DNA from: Hemerocallis citrina
Lineage: Eukaryota > Streptophyta > Magnoliopsida > Asparagales > Asphodelaceae
Length of the DNA stretch: 64,000 bases
Direction of reading: 5' to 3'
Assembly: GCA_017893485.1 (NCBI GenBank)
Contig: CM030362.1
Coordinates: 183,108,175-183,172,174, forward strand
How positions within the stretch are numbered: the first letter of the stretch is position 1; every line of letters begins with the position of its first letter. The notes under the pieces were generated by a model. The model did not search any database, was not told where the DNA came from, and worked only from the letters and a program-made list of their open reading frames with translations. The position numbers were made by a program, and so were the translations under genes. This document shows, piece after piece, positions 24,051-35,373 of the stretch.

Positions 24051-26115
24051 GATTTTTTCCCCCAAACTGTCCCACTTTTTGAAAGTTTTTTTCAAACTGC
24101 CCTATTTTGCTTTTTAATTTCTAAACTATCCTACTCGGTCTTTGAAAGACCGAGTTTAGTTAAAACTAACTCGGTTTTTTAAAGACCGAGTGTTAGTCTT
24201 GGATTTTTTGAATTCTAACACTCGGTCTTTGAAAAAACGAGTTATTTTTGCCTAAACTCTTTCAAAGACCATGCAGTTATTTTGGTAAATACTTTCGAAA
24301 ATGGGTTAGTTTGGTAAATACTTTTAAAAAGTGGGTCATTTTGGTAAAAAGTTCGGTTTGTAGAAAGAAAAAACATCAATTAAGAACTAGAAACCATTTA
24401 AGGTTGTAACAAGTGTTACATAATACTAGAAAACCACAAGCACCAACTTGATTATTTGGAAACTATGTCTAATATTAAACTATTTTAAATTATTATTGTA
24501 TAATCAAATTAAACTTTATCGAAACATAACTAAAAGTAATAACACTTTACACTAGTTAAAACACAATATGAACAGAGAAATATGAAATAAATGAAAATAA
24601 TGAATATTATAGTTAACTATGAATGTCAATAATAATTACTTAACAACCACATTTTAATATTAAACATAGAAAAGAGACTCAACTTGTGCATACATATTTT
24701 TAATATTTTAATATCAATAATAATTACTTAACAACCTACTTGTGCATACATGTTTTTATGTTCCATAAACATATATGTCAGTGGACTCAACTTGAGTTGG
24801 CGACACATGCTTACAGAGATAGATCTTTGTCAGAAATAGGTAAGATTAAAGAAAATTTGAATCCAGCTTGGATCTAGAACTCTAGAATGTTATACACACA
24901 AACTCCATATATATTATGACAAAATTCCACATTAATACTCCTTATATAATGATTTTTATGTATGCTGGCCCAACCATAAGTAGAACCACTGGTTAACAGC
25001 ATCCTAGTATATTATGTTCAAATAGAAAGACAATAAGTTCAGCAGATAGCCACAGAATATGTTTTGATGGTCAACCAATGGTTTTGATTTTGTCACCTAA
25101 CAAGAGAATCTCCTGCATGCTTAAGCTTCATAAAGTAACAACCTATAAATGTCCAGTTGTTAACATTCTCTGTATCCAGTTGTAGAATTATGTAATAATT
25201 TAGTCTCTGTATTTGTTCAGATGGAGACTTACAATTTGAACTGGATCCTGACGGGACTTCCATCTTTTGGCTTCCATCTCTTGGCCCAGAATATTTCTAC
25301 TGACTGTGCAACACTAAAGGAATTTAAATTTTGAAGGGAAACATACTATAAATGGTTGCAGTACTAAAGTTAAAGGTGCAAACACTTAACAAATTACAAT
25401 ATCTTTTTAGGTTCATAAAATTTAAGACACAAAATCTATAGAAGGAAAAGAGTACTTTCCGAAAAAAATGGTGGCCTTGGTCAGGAACTCCCTTTTCTAT
25501 GTTTAATATTAAAATATGGTTGTTAAGTAATTATTATTGACATTCATAGTTAACTATAATATTCACTATTTTCATTTATTTCATATTTCTCTGTTCATAT
25601 TGTGTTTTAACTAGTGTAAAGTGTTATTACTATTAGTTAAATTACGATAAAGTTTAATTTGATTATATACTAATAGTTTAAAAAAGTTTAATATTAGACA
25701 TAGTTTCCAAATAATCAAGTTAGTGCTAGTGGTTTTCTAGTATTATGTAACACTTGTTACAACCTTAAATAGTCTCTAGTTCTTCATTGGTGTTTTTTCC
25801 TTCTACAAACCGAACTTATTACAAAAATGACCCACCTTTTGAAATTATTTACCAAACTAACCCACTTTCGAAAGTATTTATCAAAATGACTGCGCGGTCT
25901 TTGAAAGACCGAGTTTAGGCAAAAATAACTCGGTTTTTCAAAGACCGAGTGTTAGAATTCGAAATCCAAGACTAACACTCGGTCTTTGAAAAACCGAGTT
26001 AATTTTAACTAAACTCGGTCTTTCAAAGACCGAGTGGGATGGTTTGGGAATTAAAAAAAAAGTAGGGCAGTTTGGGAAAAACTTTCAAAAAGTGGGGCAG
26101 TTTGGGAAAAAATCC
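24051..26115. mobile_element. Mutator-like non-autonomous element with 0.6-kb TIRs, 9-bp TSD
   Basis: TTAGTTCCG stands directly before the left end (24042-24050) and directly after the right end (26116-26124). The termini are GATTTTTTCCC and GGGAAAAAATC, with one extra C before the right TSD. The inverted arms run from 24051 to about 24666 and from about 25500 to 26115. Within each arm are back-to-back palindromes built on ACTCGGTCTTTGAAAGACCGAGT. Long TIRs and a 9-bp duplication fit Mutator-like elements. The interior of about 830 bp has no domain-bearing frame. If the first G is counted in the TIR the duplication is 8 bp, which would suggest hAT instead. Confidence 0.8.
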
Positions 26116-26269
26116 TTAGTTCCGTATACCAAGTTTAGTTTGATTCCTTGTCCAATATTGAAATCCTTGACTTGGCCTCCAATATGGGGTTTCCTGCTAA
26201 TTTTCTTTACTCTCTAAGATCGATTCTAATAGATCACTAGAAACATCTAGAGCTTCCACACATTCTAGT

Positions 26270-27465
26270 ATTTAATGATTAATATCTCTTGGAATATTTA
26301 TGGTCATGGTAGCTCCTTAAAAAGGAAGCTACAGTTGACCTTATATCTTCTCACAGTTGTAATGTCATTTTCACTCAAGAATTTAAACTTGATTCTACTA
26401 TCTCTTCTATTAAAAGAGCTCTCAGTGGAAAGTTTATTTCCCAATGGATCCAATTAGATACCATCAACTTGTGTGATGGCATTTTTTTTAGGTATAAAGA
26501 TTCTCTTTTTAAACTTATTTTCATTCTTAAGATGAAAATTTTCCTTGCTGTAGTTCTAGAATGGTTTGAATTTAATTATATTTTTACGGTAGTTTCTATC
26601 TATGGTCCTTCCTCGGTGGAATTTCGCAATGACTTCTGGACTGAGTTTAACTCGTTCTCTGGCCGCATCAACAGCTTCTAGATTTTCTGTGGTGATATCA
26701 ATGTCACAATATTTCTTAACAAAAGAAAGGGCAACTCATCCAGAATGAGAGACTCCAATCTCTTCAATGACTGTATTCATTCTCTTGATCTTATCAACCT
26801 TCCCATCAACAGAAGACTTTCACGTGGTCCACTAATTGTCTACTCCTGGCGATTACTAAGTTAGATCTCTTCCTGGTCTCACAAGACTGGATTATCACCT
26901 TCCATAATTCCTTTGTCCAAGGTCTTCCCAATCCCATCTCTGACCATGCTCCCCTTATGTCTCTACTCCCATTTTAACTTCTCTAAAATGCACAGATATA
27001 GGTTTGAGAAATTCTGGTTAGAAGATCAAATATTTGTTAACATGATCACCCACTGCCTCTCTTCATTGGTTGGTTCTCATGGTCTGTCATGTATTCTCCT
27101 CAAGCTTCCTTCTGTCAAACATGGCTGCAAGATTTGGAAAAAGAAAGATTTGGCAATATTCATGCCTTAAAAAAAATTTCCTCTCTATTATTCATCAGAT
27201 TGATCAATTAGAGGAACTTGGTCCCATCTCTGCTCATGACAGGAATAAAAGAATTGACTGTAAGAATAACTATAGTTTGTTACTCCATCTTGATCACATC
27301 AAATGGGTCCAACATGTCAAAATTAAATGGCTTAAAGAAGGCGATTGCAATACTTCTTTTTTCCATAATTTTGCCTCACATTAGCAATGTGCTAATTAGA
27401 TTACCTCCATTGTTGTCGATGATGAGGAACTTCATTCCATTTCTGAGTTCCACTCGGGATTTTTT
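26270..27465 (+). pseudogene. ORF2 endonuclease remnant of second LINE
   Basis: Begins with ISWNIYGHGSS, where the first LINE has a stop in place of the Trp. It keeps SIYGPSSVEFRNDFWTEFNS, FCGDINVT and SDHAPLM, the endonuclease core, then FRFEKFWLEDQIFVN and IKWLKEGDCNTSFFHNFASH. Stops and frame changes occur near 26500, 26683, 26870 and 27385. Truncated before RT by the junction with the CACTA sequence. Confidence 0.75.
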
Positions 27466-27479
27466 TGGTTTTCTAGCCA

Positions 27480-27988
27480 CATCAAAGACTAGAAGTTATG
27501 CTACTAGGGAAGATGTGAATTCTATAGATGAAGATGTTGACTATTATGGGGTGCTCATGGATATCATCGAGTTGGATTATTACAGTCATTTCCGGGTATT
27601 CTTATTTTGCGGGGACTGGGATGGTTTGGATAAGAATTATCCCCAAATCAAGGATAAATTAGGTTTTACAATTGTAAACTTCTCAAATTTGATTCACACA
27701 GGTACATACATTAGTTATGAGCCATTTGTGTTTCCATCTCAAGTCCTTCAAGTGTTCTATGTTGAAGATCCAGTTTGCCCCAAATCTATCGTTGCACTTA
27801 TTATGCAACCAAGAGATGTATTTCAGTTGGGCGACACTGCAGATGATGAGAATGATGATCCCATGAACAATTATACTGCTATTGAGTTTCCAATATTTTA
27901 TGTAAACATAACAGATGACAACAGTAGCCCTAATTGGTTTCGTACGAATGGAGAGCTAGGAGATGTATTAGATGATATTGTAATATAA
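27480..27988 (+). pseudogene. TNP2-type transposase C-terminal (DUF4216-like) fragment
   Basis: From about TSKTRSYATRED to the stop at 27986-27988 this aligns closely with the tail of the minus-strand transposase at 50.3-50.97 kb. Shared strings include DYYGVL, DIIELDYY/DIIELNYF, HFRVFLFCGDW, FPSQVLQVFYVEDP, MQPRDVFQLGDT and a final GELGDVLDDIVI. The open frame extends upstream to 27218, but that part is an out-of-frame reading of LINE sequence, not transposase. The catalytic core is absent, so it is a fragment. In CACTA proteins this domain follows the DDE-containing Transposase_21 region. Confidence 0.8.
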
Positions 27989-30109
27989 TAATTAACAATC
28001 TCTGTTCTGGTTTGCATTGTCGTCTCTACAATTTTGTGTTTATTTCTGCTGGCTGATGTTTATGAATTGCATTATTATTTTTTTCATATCAAGCTTTCCA
28101 AGTATATGTAGCTTTTTATGTACAGATTTATTATGAGTTTCAAAATTATTATTTGTTTTAGATTTCGCCTTAAATTTATTATTTGTAAGATAGACCTTTT
28201 TTTAATTATATTAATATGATGTTTTTTTTGTAAGTGATAAATACCAAGACGGAATACAAAAAGGGCTCCCTTGCCGACTCCAAGCGAGGGATGTGTATGG
28301 ACAGTCTCTAGAAGATACTGATAGTCGGTTCGAAATGGGTGGGGGGAGCACGCCGATAACAAAAAAAATGGGGACCGACGAGGATGGGAGATGTCTGGAA
28401 GCGTGCGCCGGATGACAAAATTGTCGTGAGTATAAACCATGCAAATCAGCGTGTAGGCAAGGATGCAGCTACATTCACTAATTTCATAGGGGTAATTGCA
28501 AGGAATGGGCAAATAATTCCATTGTCTTACGACAGATGGTCAAAATCCCGGCGACGTCTAAGGCGATTTTCATCAATACTATCAAGGTATTATTCATGCC
28601 TCAGTAACAAAAGTACTCACGTTACTAGATTAATGGGTTATGACATTCTAGATTCATGGGTTCTGACATTCTAGATTCATGGGTTCTGACATGTTTAGAG
28701 ATGGACAAGATCTCAGATTAATAGTCTTTGTATCTGATGAATTTTGAAGAATTCAACTGCTCATGTATGTTTGATAATAATTGACAATAGCTAGTTAATA
28801 AAAGGTGTTAGATGATATGTTTGGAGATGGAAAAGATTGTGTTAATTTGCAGTGAGATTCGATGTCGAGAAGAAAGTTTTTTAAATGTTAGAATAGAAAT
28901 TGGTGATGCCCTACTCAAAGATCTCAGCTTTGGAGCATATTCTACAGACTGCCGTTATTTTAAAATAGGAATTGGTCTTGATTGCAAGGTAACATACTAA
29001 TATATGAGTAATCGTGATGTTTAAAATGTTCATTGGCACTGTATATGCTGTAGGATGTTCATAATGTTGAAGGTGTGAAGCAGAACATCATGTCCTTACT
29101 CAACAGAAAAACACTTTTGACTCCTAAGGCAATAACCTACTACTATACAGCATTCAAACATTAGGAGCAACTTTGTACAACAGTAAAAGAATTCACCATT
29201 ATAAGAATGTGAAATGTGTTTGAGAATGATTGATTATGTGTGTATAAAGTGTTCCAAAAGTTTATAACAAGTTTCCATAACTAAGAGATATAATTATAAA
29301 ATTTAGGACATATGTGGGTGGTACCATTTTGCACGATGAATGCATATGTTAATCATCTAGCACGATGATTTTTTGGGTACAATTTGAATGTTATTTACTG
29401 CGCCTATTGTTACTGCTTTTCCTTTCTTCATTACTTGCTCCTAATCCTACATTACTTCTTCGTTACTTGTTCCTAATCCTACATTACTTGACTAATAAAG
29501 TGATTGTAATTGACAAATAAATTTACTACATTACTTGTTCCTAATCATATATATTTGTTAATCAAACATATTATACAACAAAAGTTTGAATACCCCGACA
29601 GCCTTGATAATAAATGGGTGAATAAGTCGATGGGAAAGAAGTGGAGAGACTCGAAATGCGAACTAAAGGTGGCATTTTTCGATGAAAATAAGTCCACACC
29701 CGAGCATGCAAGAGTTGTCCCCCCTTAATGTTAATCATTCCGATTGGCACTACCTTGTTCATTTTTGGAGTTCTCCAGAGGGAAAGGTATTCATCTTAAT
29801 ATTACAATTACTGCATTTGATTTGTTTAGTAATTCTATTTGATTTGTAATAATCTGAATTGTACAGAAAATGTCTTAAATCGGTTCGGCAAGTCGGGGAC
29901 AACAGAAGGTGCACACTGCTGGAACTAGCAGCTTTCGTTATAGTTTGTGAGAGATTGCACTACAAGATTTTTAGTATACCCTGGCTAATCCACCCCAGCG
30001 TTTGAGTAGTCGCGCCGGGGAATCGAAGGACTAGGAATGAATATGAAAATTTTGGTAATCTACTCCGGCGTTTGTAAAAAATGCCGGTCTAGGGTATGTA
30101 TACTTCAGC

Positions 30110-30600
30110 GTTCATTAGTTAAAATTCCCCCAATCCGAACCCTATTTCACTCCCCAAATTTTTTTACTCAATTTCCTTTTTCCCTCTCTCTCTCTTGCGA
30201 TCTCCCACCACTCATCGACGTCGGTTCATGGCCACCGTCGCTGTGCCCACGTTGCCATCCACATGCTCTCTATCCCGCTCACTCATTTCTCTCTCATCGC
30301 TGGTACTCTCTCTCTACCTCTCTCTCAACTTCTTGATTTTGATTTGGAATCTATGCTCAACAACTCATGCGATCTCGAATATCGTCTCTATTTTTGCTTC
30401 ACTGTGTTACTCTGTGATTGGATCTAGGTTTCAATGTGTTACTCTGTGATTGGATCTAGCTAGGTTTTAATTTCACTGACTTGTTCTTGAGATTTTGAGG
30501 GATTTAATCTCTGTTTATTTTTGTGGGAATCTTGGGTGGTAATGGTTTTTGTAAGGACTAATTAGGGGATATTTGAAACTCAATTTGCAAAAAATGTGGC
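30110..30600 (+). other. Promoter/leader-like segment inside the CACTA
   Basis: CT-rich stretch (TCCCTCTCTCTCTCTTGCG) followed by an ATG at 30228 opening a Ser/Leu-rich frame, then T-rich intron-like sequence with a duplicated GTGTTACTCTGTGATTGGATCTAG (30405 and 30437). It looks like the 5' UTR, first exon and first intron of a plant gene, and may be the start of one of the captured genes. The source gene was not recognised. Confidence 0.35.
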
Positions 30601-31407
30601 AATATACTCAGATTTGGAGTTTACTGTCCTTTTTTTTATTAAGTAAAAGCAATAGAATGTACCCATTTATGGTTAATTGATGATTGCAATTTTTATGCAT
30701 TGTTAATGTTAGTGATGCATGGGAATGACAAGATGAAGTGTTTTATTGTCTTGAGAGAGATTCTAGGATTGGTATATGTGTTTACTTATTTGTTCATTTG
30801 GTTCATAATTGCTTGTGGTCAGTTTCATTATTAATAAATAATGTAGTTGGTTTATAGATTTCTCGGAGAGTTTGTGAGACAATGTAAATGTTAATGATAA
30901 CAATTTGATGTGTATTCTAGATGAGCAAACCCCAATTATCTAGGAATGTGCACATGCTTAGATATGGTTGTCAGCCTAAATGACTGAATAGCTTTATGGA
31001 ATAGAGTATATGACTGTTGTTTTTAAATGAGGCATATGAAATTTATGTATTAATATTCTTAAGCAAAAATTACTCAACTTGCTTAACTATCATTCTAAGG
31101 GTCTACATAACTTCCATTGGAAGCATATCCTTTCTTCTACATTCCTTTCTCATTCTGCATCTGGTTTCTACATGCTAATAATTTTAGTAAGAATAGGGTA
31201 TAAGAGGAGATTGAGGAGAACATGATCTTGTAAGTTAGGATCAGGGAATTGAATATTTTTCCTGTATACATTGCCTGGATCCAGAGTAGTTAGAACATTC
31301 TCATTACCAAATATACAGTATCTGTCATGTTCAAATATTAGTCTCAGTCGTTTATGCTACAGCTGTAACAAGTATGGTAGTGCTTTGCTGATCCGGCAAT
31401 TTTTTAG

Positions 31408-31570
31408 GTTGAAAATGAAGCTCTACTTAAGGAAGAAAGCAGGCTTGATGAGATGATAAGGTATATTGTGAGAATGTAGTCTTTCTATTCAGGTCCTTGA
31501 ACTAACACATTTGTTGCTTTTACAGAGAGGTGGAAGATGAGATTGTTGGCTGAAGAAAGTGATAAGAAGT
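31408..31570 (+). pseudogene. Captured short exons, charged coiled-coil-like (source uncertain)
   Basis: An exon from 31408 (after TTTTTTAG) to 31460 (before GTATAT) reads VENEALLKEESRLDEMIR. A following exon starts after TTTACAG at 31526 and ends before GTAAGT. In one frame the second exon gives MRLLAEESDKK. The RLD..IR and LL.EE..KK pattern recalls the dimerisation segment of E2F-type transcription factors, but that is a weak, by-eye resemblance and the two exons are not in a single open frame. Confidence 0.35.
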
Positions 31571-32035
31571 AAGTCAGATCTTACATGTTCTCTGGCTTAC
31601 ACCACATATGATTTGTTTTATAACGTAAATTTAAATTGCAAAAAACTTATCTACATATGATTTGGGACTAAATATGAGAGCCCTAAGGTTCCCAATCTAA
31701 AACTACAAACTTTATGATATTTATCATTGTAGCTTCATAATCACAGCCAATTCATTCTGATATGAAACGGTTTATATTATGATTATGATCAAGATTACCA
31801 ATGCTCGAGATTTAGTGTAAAGAGGAGGCATTGAGTGGTGACATAACATACTTTTTGGCATTTTTTCTATGTTAGTTGAGTAGGGAGTTTTGTTTAGAGT
31901 TGTTGAGAAGATGCATTATCAGATAAAGTGTGAGGGACCATGCTTTCCTTTTCATTACTGAATCATGTTACTTTCCTTTTTCCGTATATATGTATTATTG
32001 GCTAAGCATTCATTGAGTTTTCCACTTTTACACAG

Positions 32036-32891
32036 ACAGAAGAAGATGGAAGAGTTTTTCCTATTAGCAACAATTCAGCGTCTATAGTAGATTGCCTCCT
32101 TCATGAAGCCAAGGACAGAGGAGGTTTAATTGATTCCCATTTAATCATCTTTTGTTGTGTTAGGTATAGCTTATTAATGTTTTAACAACATAAGGTAGAA
32201 CCATGTTTCCTGCTGTAAATGCTTGCCAGAGGTAGTCTATATAGTATGTGAGTGTTATTGTAAAGATTGAATGCTTGTTAGAGTCTTCTCAATATATATT
32301 GTATCTTTTCCCCCAAACAATTTTACTTTTCCTCAGTTTACACTGTTAGATTACTTGCATTATTCTCCATGAATAGAATTAGTAGTTCACGAACTTTACT
32401 ACTTATGTCTTCCAATTTTGAGATATTTTATTTCAATACTCAATTATTTTCTAAATTCTTACTGTATAAAATAGAAAAGGGTCACCTAAAATGATGGCAT
32501 TGCATCAGAGTTCTAAACTGCAACTTCATTCTATATTTTTTAATCATGGATGTGCGATATTTATTCAATTAATTAGGTGTTAAACTAACATTTGTTCTTT
32601 GTTTTTGGGTCACAGTTTCGATGCAGATTGGAAAGGTTGTTTTAGATGCTTCTATTAGTGACAATGGACAGTTCCTTTTGAAGGTTGAGAAACATACAAT
32701 TGATCTTGTGGAGTATATTAAGGCCGATTATCTATTAATTGCCACTGGACGTAGCCGACAGGTCCGAAGATTTTATTTTGGTATATTATGGTGATAAGAT
32801 AACTTCATTCACATAGCTGATTCTAATTTAGTTGCAGGGTTATACATTTGCAGGTCAGCTTGGACATTCTATAGTAGAGGCAAAGAGCTAA
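32036..32891 (+). pseudogene. Captured gene fragment: HI0933-like FAD/NAD(P)-binding oxidoreductase
   Basis: Three exons with intact splice signals. Exon A (32036-32123) reads TEEDGRVFPISNNSASIVDC and continues LLHEAKDRG. Exon B (32616-32761) reads VSMQIGKVVLDAS..., with KVEKHTIDLVEYIKADYLLI inside. Exon C (from 32838) reads GYTFAGQLGHSIVE, then runs to a stop at 32889-32891. Phases match across both junctions, giving about 95 continuous codons. DGRVFP.S, ADYLLIA.G and LGHSIV are motifs I associate with the HI0933-like flavoprotein family, found in plants as single-copy oxidoreductases of poorly known function. The N-terminal FAD-binding GxGxxG and the C-terminal half are absent. The introns (492 and 76 bp) show capture at DNA level. 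The family call is from memory of motifs. Confidence 0.7.
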
Positions 32892-33161
32892 AGATGATTG
32901 GGTGTATCTATGTGTAGATAGTTATAAAATTTGTAGTTTATACTATTTGTAAGATTAATCTCAATTTCAAGTTCATTTTATTCTTTTCCTTTTACCATTC
33001 ATGTTCATTTTATATGACAATATTCGAATAAACTTGTATTCCTACAACTTGATACTCTAAACTTGGCTAAGGATATATTAAATATATTGATTTTTTATAT
33101 ACTTGATTGTTTCTTCAATTCCGAGTTGTTGATATGTTATATCTTTGAATCTTCTTATATC

Positions 33162-33166
<5 letters not shown>

Positions 33167-33208
<42 letters not shown>
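33167..33208. repeat. (TA)n microsatellite inside the CACTA right arm
   Basis: Uninterrupted AT repeat just inside the right subterminal repeat block. Confidence 0.95.
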
Positions 33209-33217
<9 letters not shown>

Positions 33218-34080
33218 AGTGCAGAAAAGAAAAAAAAAACCTATATCGGCATTTGTAAAAACGCCGGTATAGCTATTATACTTGAAAAAAAAGGGCAAAT
33301 AAAAAGGGACCTACAGCGGCGTTTTGCGGGCTTTACCGGCAGTTTATGAAAATGCCGGGGTAGACCCCATTTCTACTGCGACGCCGTCTTCCCTGGAATT
33401 TCCACCAGCGTTTTTACAAATGCCGGTATGATCTACACCGGCGTTTAAAAACGCCAGTGTAAGCCAAAATAAACGCCGATGTATCATGTTTGTGTTGTAG
33501 TGTTGGTAAGTGTTAAGTGTTTTTTTCCCACTTTTACAAAAATATTATAATGTTTCTTATTGTTGTGACTTATTAATATAAAGGTTGAGGAACACGATGT
33601 CGATAAATTCAGCGATCTAGATTTCTTTGACGCTACCCACAAGAAATCAGATGGCCGATTTGTTTCCACTGCAGCTGTGACGATATCAGTAATTTTTATT
33701 CATGATGTATGCATTTTTTGATTTGTTAAGTCGCTTTGAAGTAAATAACATATGTAATTTTTTGCCAGTTTGTATTTCAACAGAAAACTGCCAGAGTGAA
33801 GTATGCCGAACTGTCTTCCACAATGGCTTCCGACTCTACCACATCTTCCTTCGACACATCATCACTTCAGCATCATGCTTTGATCGACATGAGAGGCCCA
33901 GAACGCCATGGCCGTGTGCGTGGAAGGGTTTAGGCCCAATGCTCACTCAAGTCTTTGAGGCTCGTGCATCTAGTGCTGAGGATCCGAGAGATGAGTAGAT
34001 ATGCTCTTTATGGTCAGGGTTGACACAACTTCAGGAGGTATTTGCAGCTTTGGTGAGGCACCAAAATCTCGAATCACCCA

Positions 34081-35370
34081 TTCCGATACAGGTTAGAATT
34101 GTAACTCAGAACCGACACTTGAATAGTTTAAATATCACTTGTAGTTAATCCCAATGCACGCCAACAACTTCCAATTTTATATGATATCATAGCAAATTCT
34201 GACTACGAAATGGGTTTCTGTTGTATCACCAAATAACGTACATGACCAAAGTAATTACGGAGTGCCAGCAGATAGCATGTGGATTCATTGTCATCTCCAC
34301 AGTTCCTTCAATTTAGTTATTTCAAGTGCACCTATGCATGCAGTTGTAAATTGATTTCCAAACTACAATTGGTGGAACTATACAGTCTAATTCGGTGGAC
34401 TAGAATTTTACTACTATAATTTTGTCAGGAGTCTTTCTTCTCATTTCTTGCTCTTGGTCTTTTATATTCTCCTTGTACGAGTTTGAGCTCAGCTTTTATA
34501 TTCACACACTGATACATTTTTACATAATATACATTGCATTCTGTACCAGCCTACACATAAATGTAATATGAAAGTACTTGCATTAATAATGCCAATTGTA
34601 TTTCTTCAAAAAAAAAAATAATGCTAATTGTAAGGTAACATTGGTTGCTTTAGTATCTCCTAGTCTGACAAAGGTAAATTTTCATAATCTTTTGATACAC
34701 ATGTAGATTTATATATATAAAAATATATATCCACAAATGATGAGACGAAGTTTGATAATGCTCCTAGAGGTTGAATTTAAAATCAAATATCTTGGAGATT
34801 GAAGTGCATAATTAAGCACCATATTTAAGATTCTATTATTTATGATACAATGATAGCTGGTTAACTAGTACAGGCTGCTTGGTTTTGCTCTGTCTACTTT
34901 TGCACCACTCTACTGATTTTAGCATCCATAACTAAGAGGCTAGCAAAACTCTTATTCATGTGTTGGCAATGTAAAAACATTACTTTGTAGTTCAAGTTCA
35001 GATTCTCAAAGTTCTGAAATCTGACCTTTCTTAACTGTCCAGAGTTCGGAGATTTTACACAAGTGTGTGTATAATTGAATGTAATATTTTCCCTTGGGTA
35101 TATATAACACCTAGAGAAATATAATATTGCATGGAGTTCAAGCATGGTCAATTATTGGATGAGTGTGGGATCTAAATGTGGTCTTTATGTCATTGTGTCC
35201 GGTCATCGGCTAATAGCTGTTTGTCATGAGCCATAAATTGAGAAATGACCCTAACTTAACTTATTCAGTCGTTGAGTCGTAGATTGCTATATAGCTGTAC
35301 CTAAGAGCTGAGAAACTACTTAATTGATATGATGACAAAGAAGAGCAGCCATCTTCGCCTTACACAATTG
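34081..35370. other. AT-rich sequence, nothing recognised
   Basis: No domain-bearing frame and no CACTA end were found here. At 34589-34635 a short A-tailed insert (TTTCTTC plus A-run) is flanked by near-identical AATAATGC(C/T)AATTGTA copies. This would fit a tiny retroposed remnant, but it is too short to be sure. Confidence 0.5.
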
Positions 35371-35373
35371 GGA

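Larger units (their letters stand above)
21785..27465 (+). mobile_element. Second L1-type LINE, older, split by two DNA transposons
   Basis: Sequence colinear with the first LINE: ORF1 remnant (21.79-22.67 kb), inter-ORF region (22.7-23.19 and 23.995-24.04 kb), the end of the inter-ORF frame (26.125-26.27 kb), then ORF2 endonuclease and the start of the inter-domain region (26.27-27.46 kb). It is interrupted by the MITE at 23195 and the Mutator-like element at 24051. The 5' end is replaced by or adjoins the 145-bp array. The 3' part including RT is missing, because LINE homology stops near 27465 and CACTA transposase coding begins. Stops and indels are frequent. Confidence 0.8.
29958..33502 (+). 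mobile_element. Complete non-autonomous CACTA carrying plant gene fragments, TSD TTG
   Basis: Begins CACTACAAGATTTTTAG at 29958 and ends TTGTAGTG at 33502, with TTG on both sides (29955-29957 and 33503-33505). Subterminal repeats of the CCGGCGTTT...AAACGCCGG type occur at both ends: near 29994, 30065 and 30105 on the left, and throughout 33245-33480 on the right. There is no transposase. The interior includes a leader-like segment, two short exons, and three consecutive in-phase exons of a flavoprotein gene with their introns. It sits inside an exon of another CACTA's second gene. Confidence 0.9.
27470..34080 (+). mobile_element. 3' half of a plus-strand CACTA (En/Spm) element, old and interrupted
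   Basis: Contains the DUF4216-type tail of a TNP2 transposase (27.48-27.99 kb) followed, in the same orientation, by exons of a Transposase_24-like second gene (28.28-34.08 kb). That is the usual plant CACTA gene order. It is fused upstream to a truncated LINE and split by the complete CACTA at 29958-33502. No terminal CACTA motif was identified for this element, so both outer ends are unknown. Confidence 0.7.
28280..34080 (+). pseudogene. Second CACTA gene, Transposase_24 (Ptta/En/Spm) type, broken
   Basis: Recognisable exon pieces run in order. A GGGSTPITKK segment lies near 28340; it matches GSTPPTVKK in the other CACTA. Then come VVSINHANQRVGKDAATFTN-type sequence (28.42-28.58 kb), WVNKSMGKKWRDSKCELK (29.61-29.67 kb), a SDWHYLVHFWSSPEGK-like piece with frame changes (29.74-29.79 kb), and GQQKVHTAGTSSFRYSLREI (29.90-29.95 kb). 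After the inserted CACTA follow FFDATHKKSDGRFVSTAAVTIS (33.62-33.69 kb) and MRGPERHGRVRGRV (33.89-33.93 kb). These are hallmark blocks of the family, which is thought to bind subterminal repeats. Stops and frameshifts are present. The insertion lies just 5' of a GTAAGT splice donor. Confidence 0.7.
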
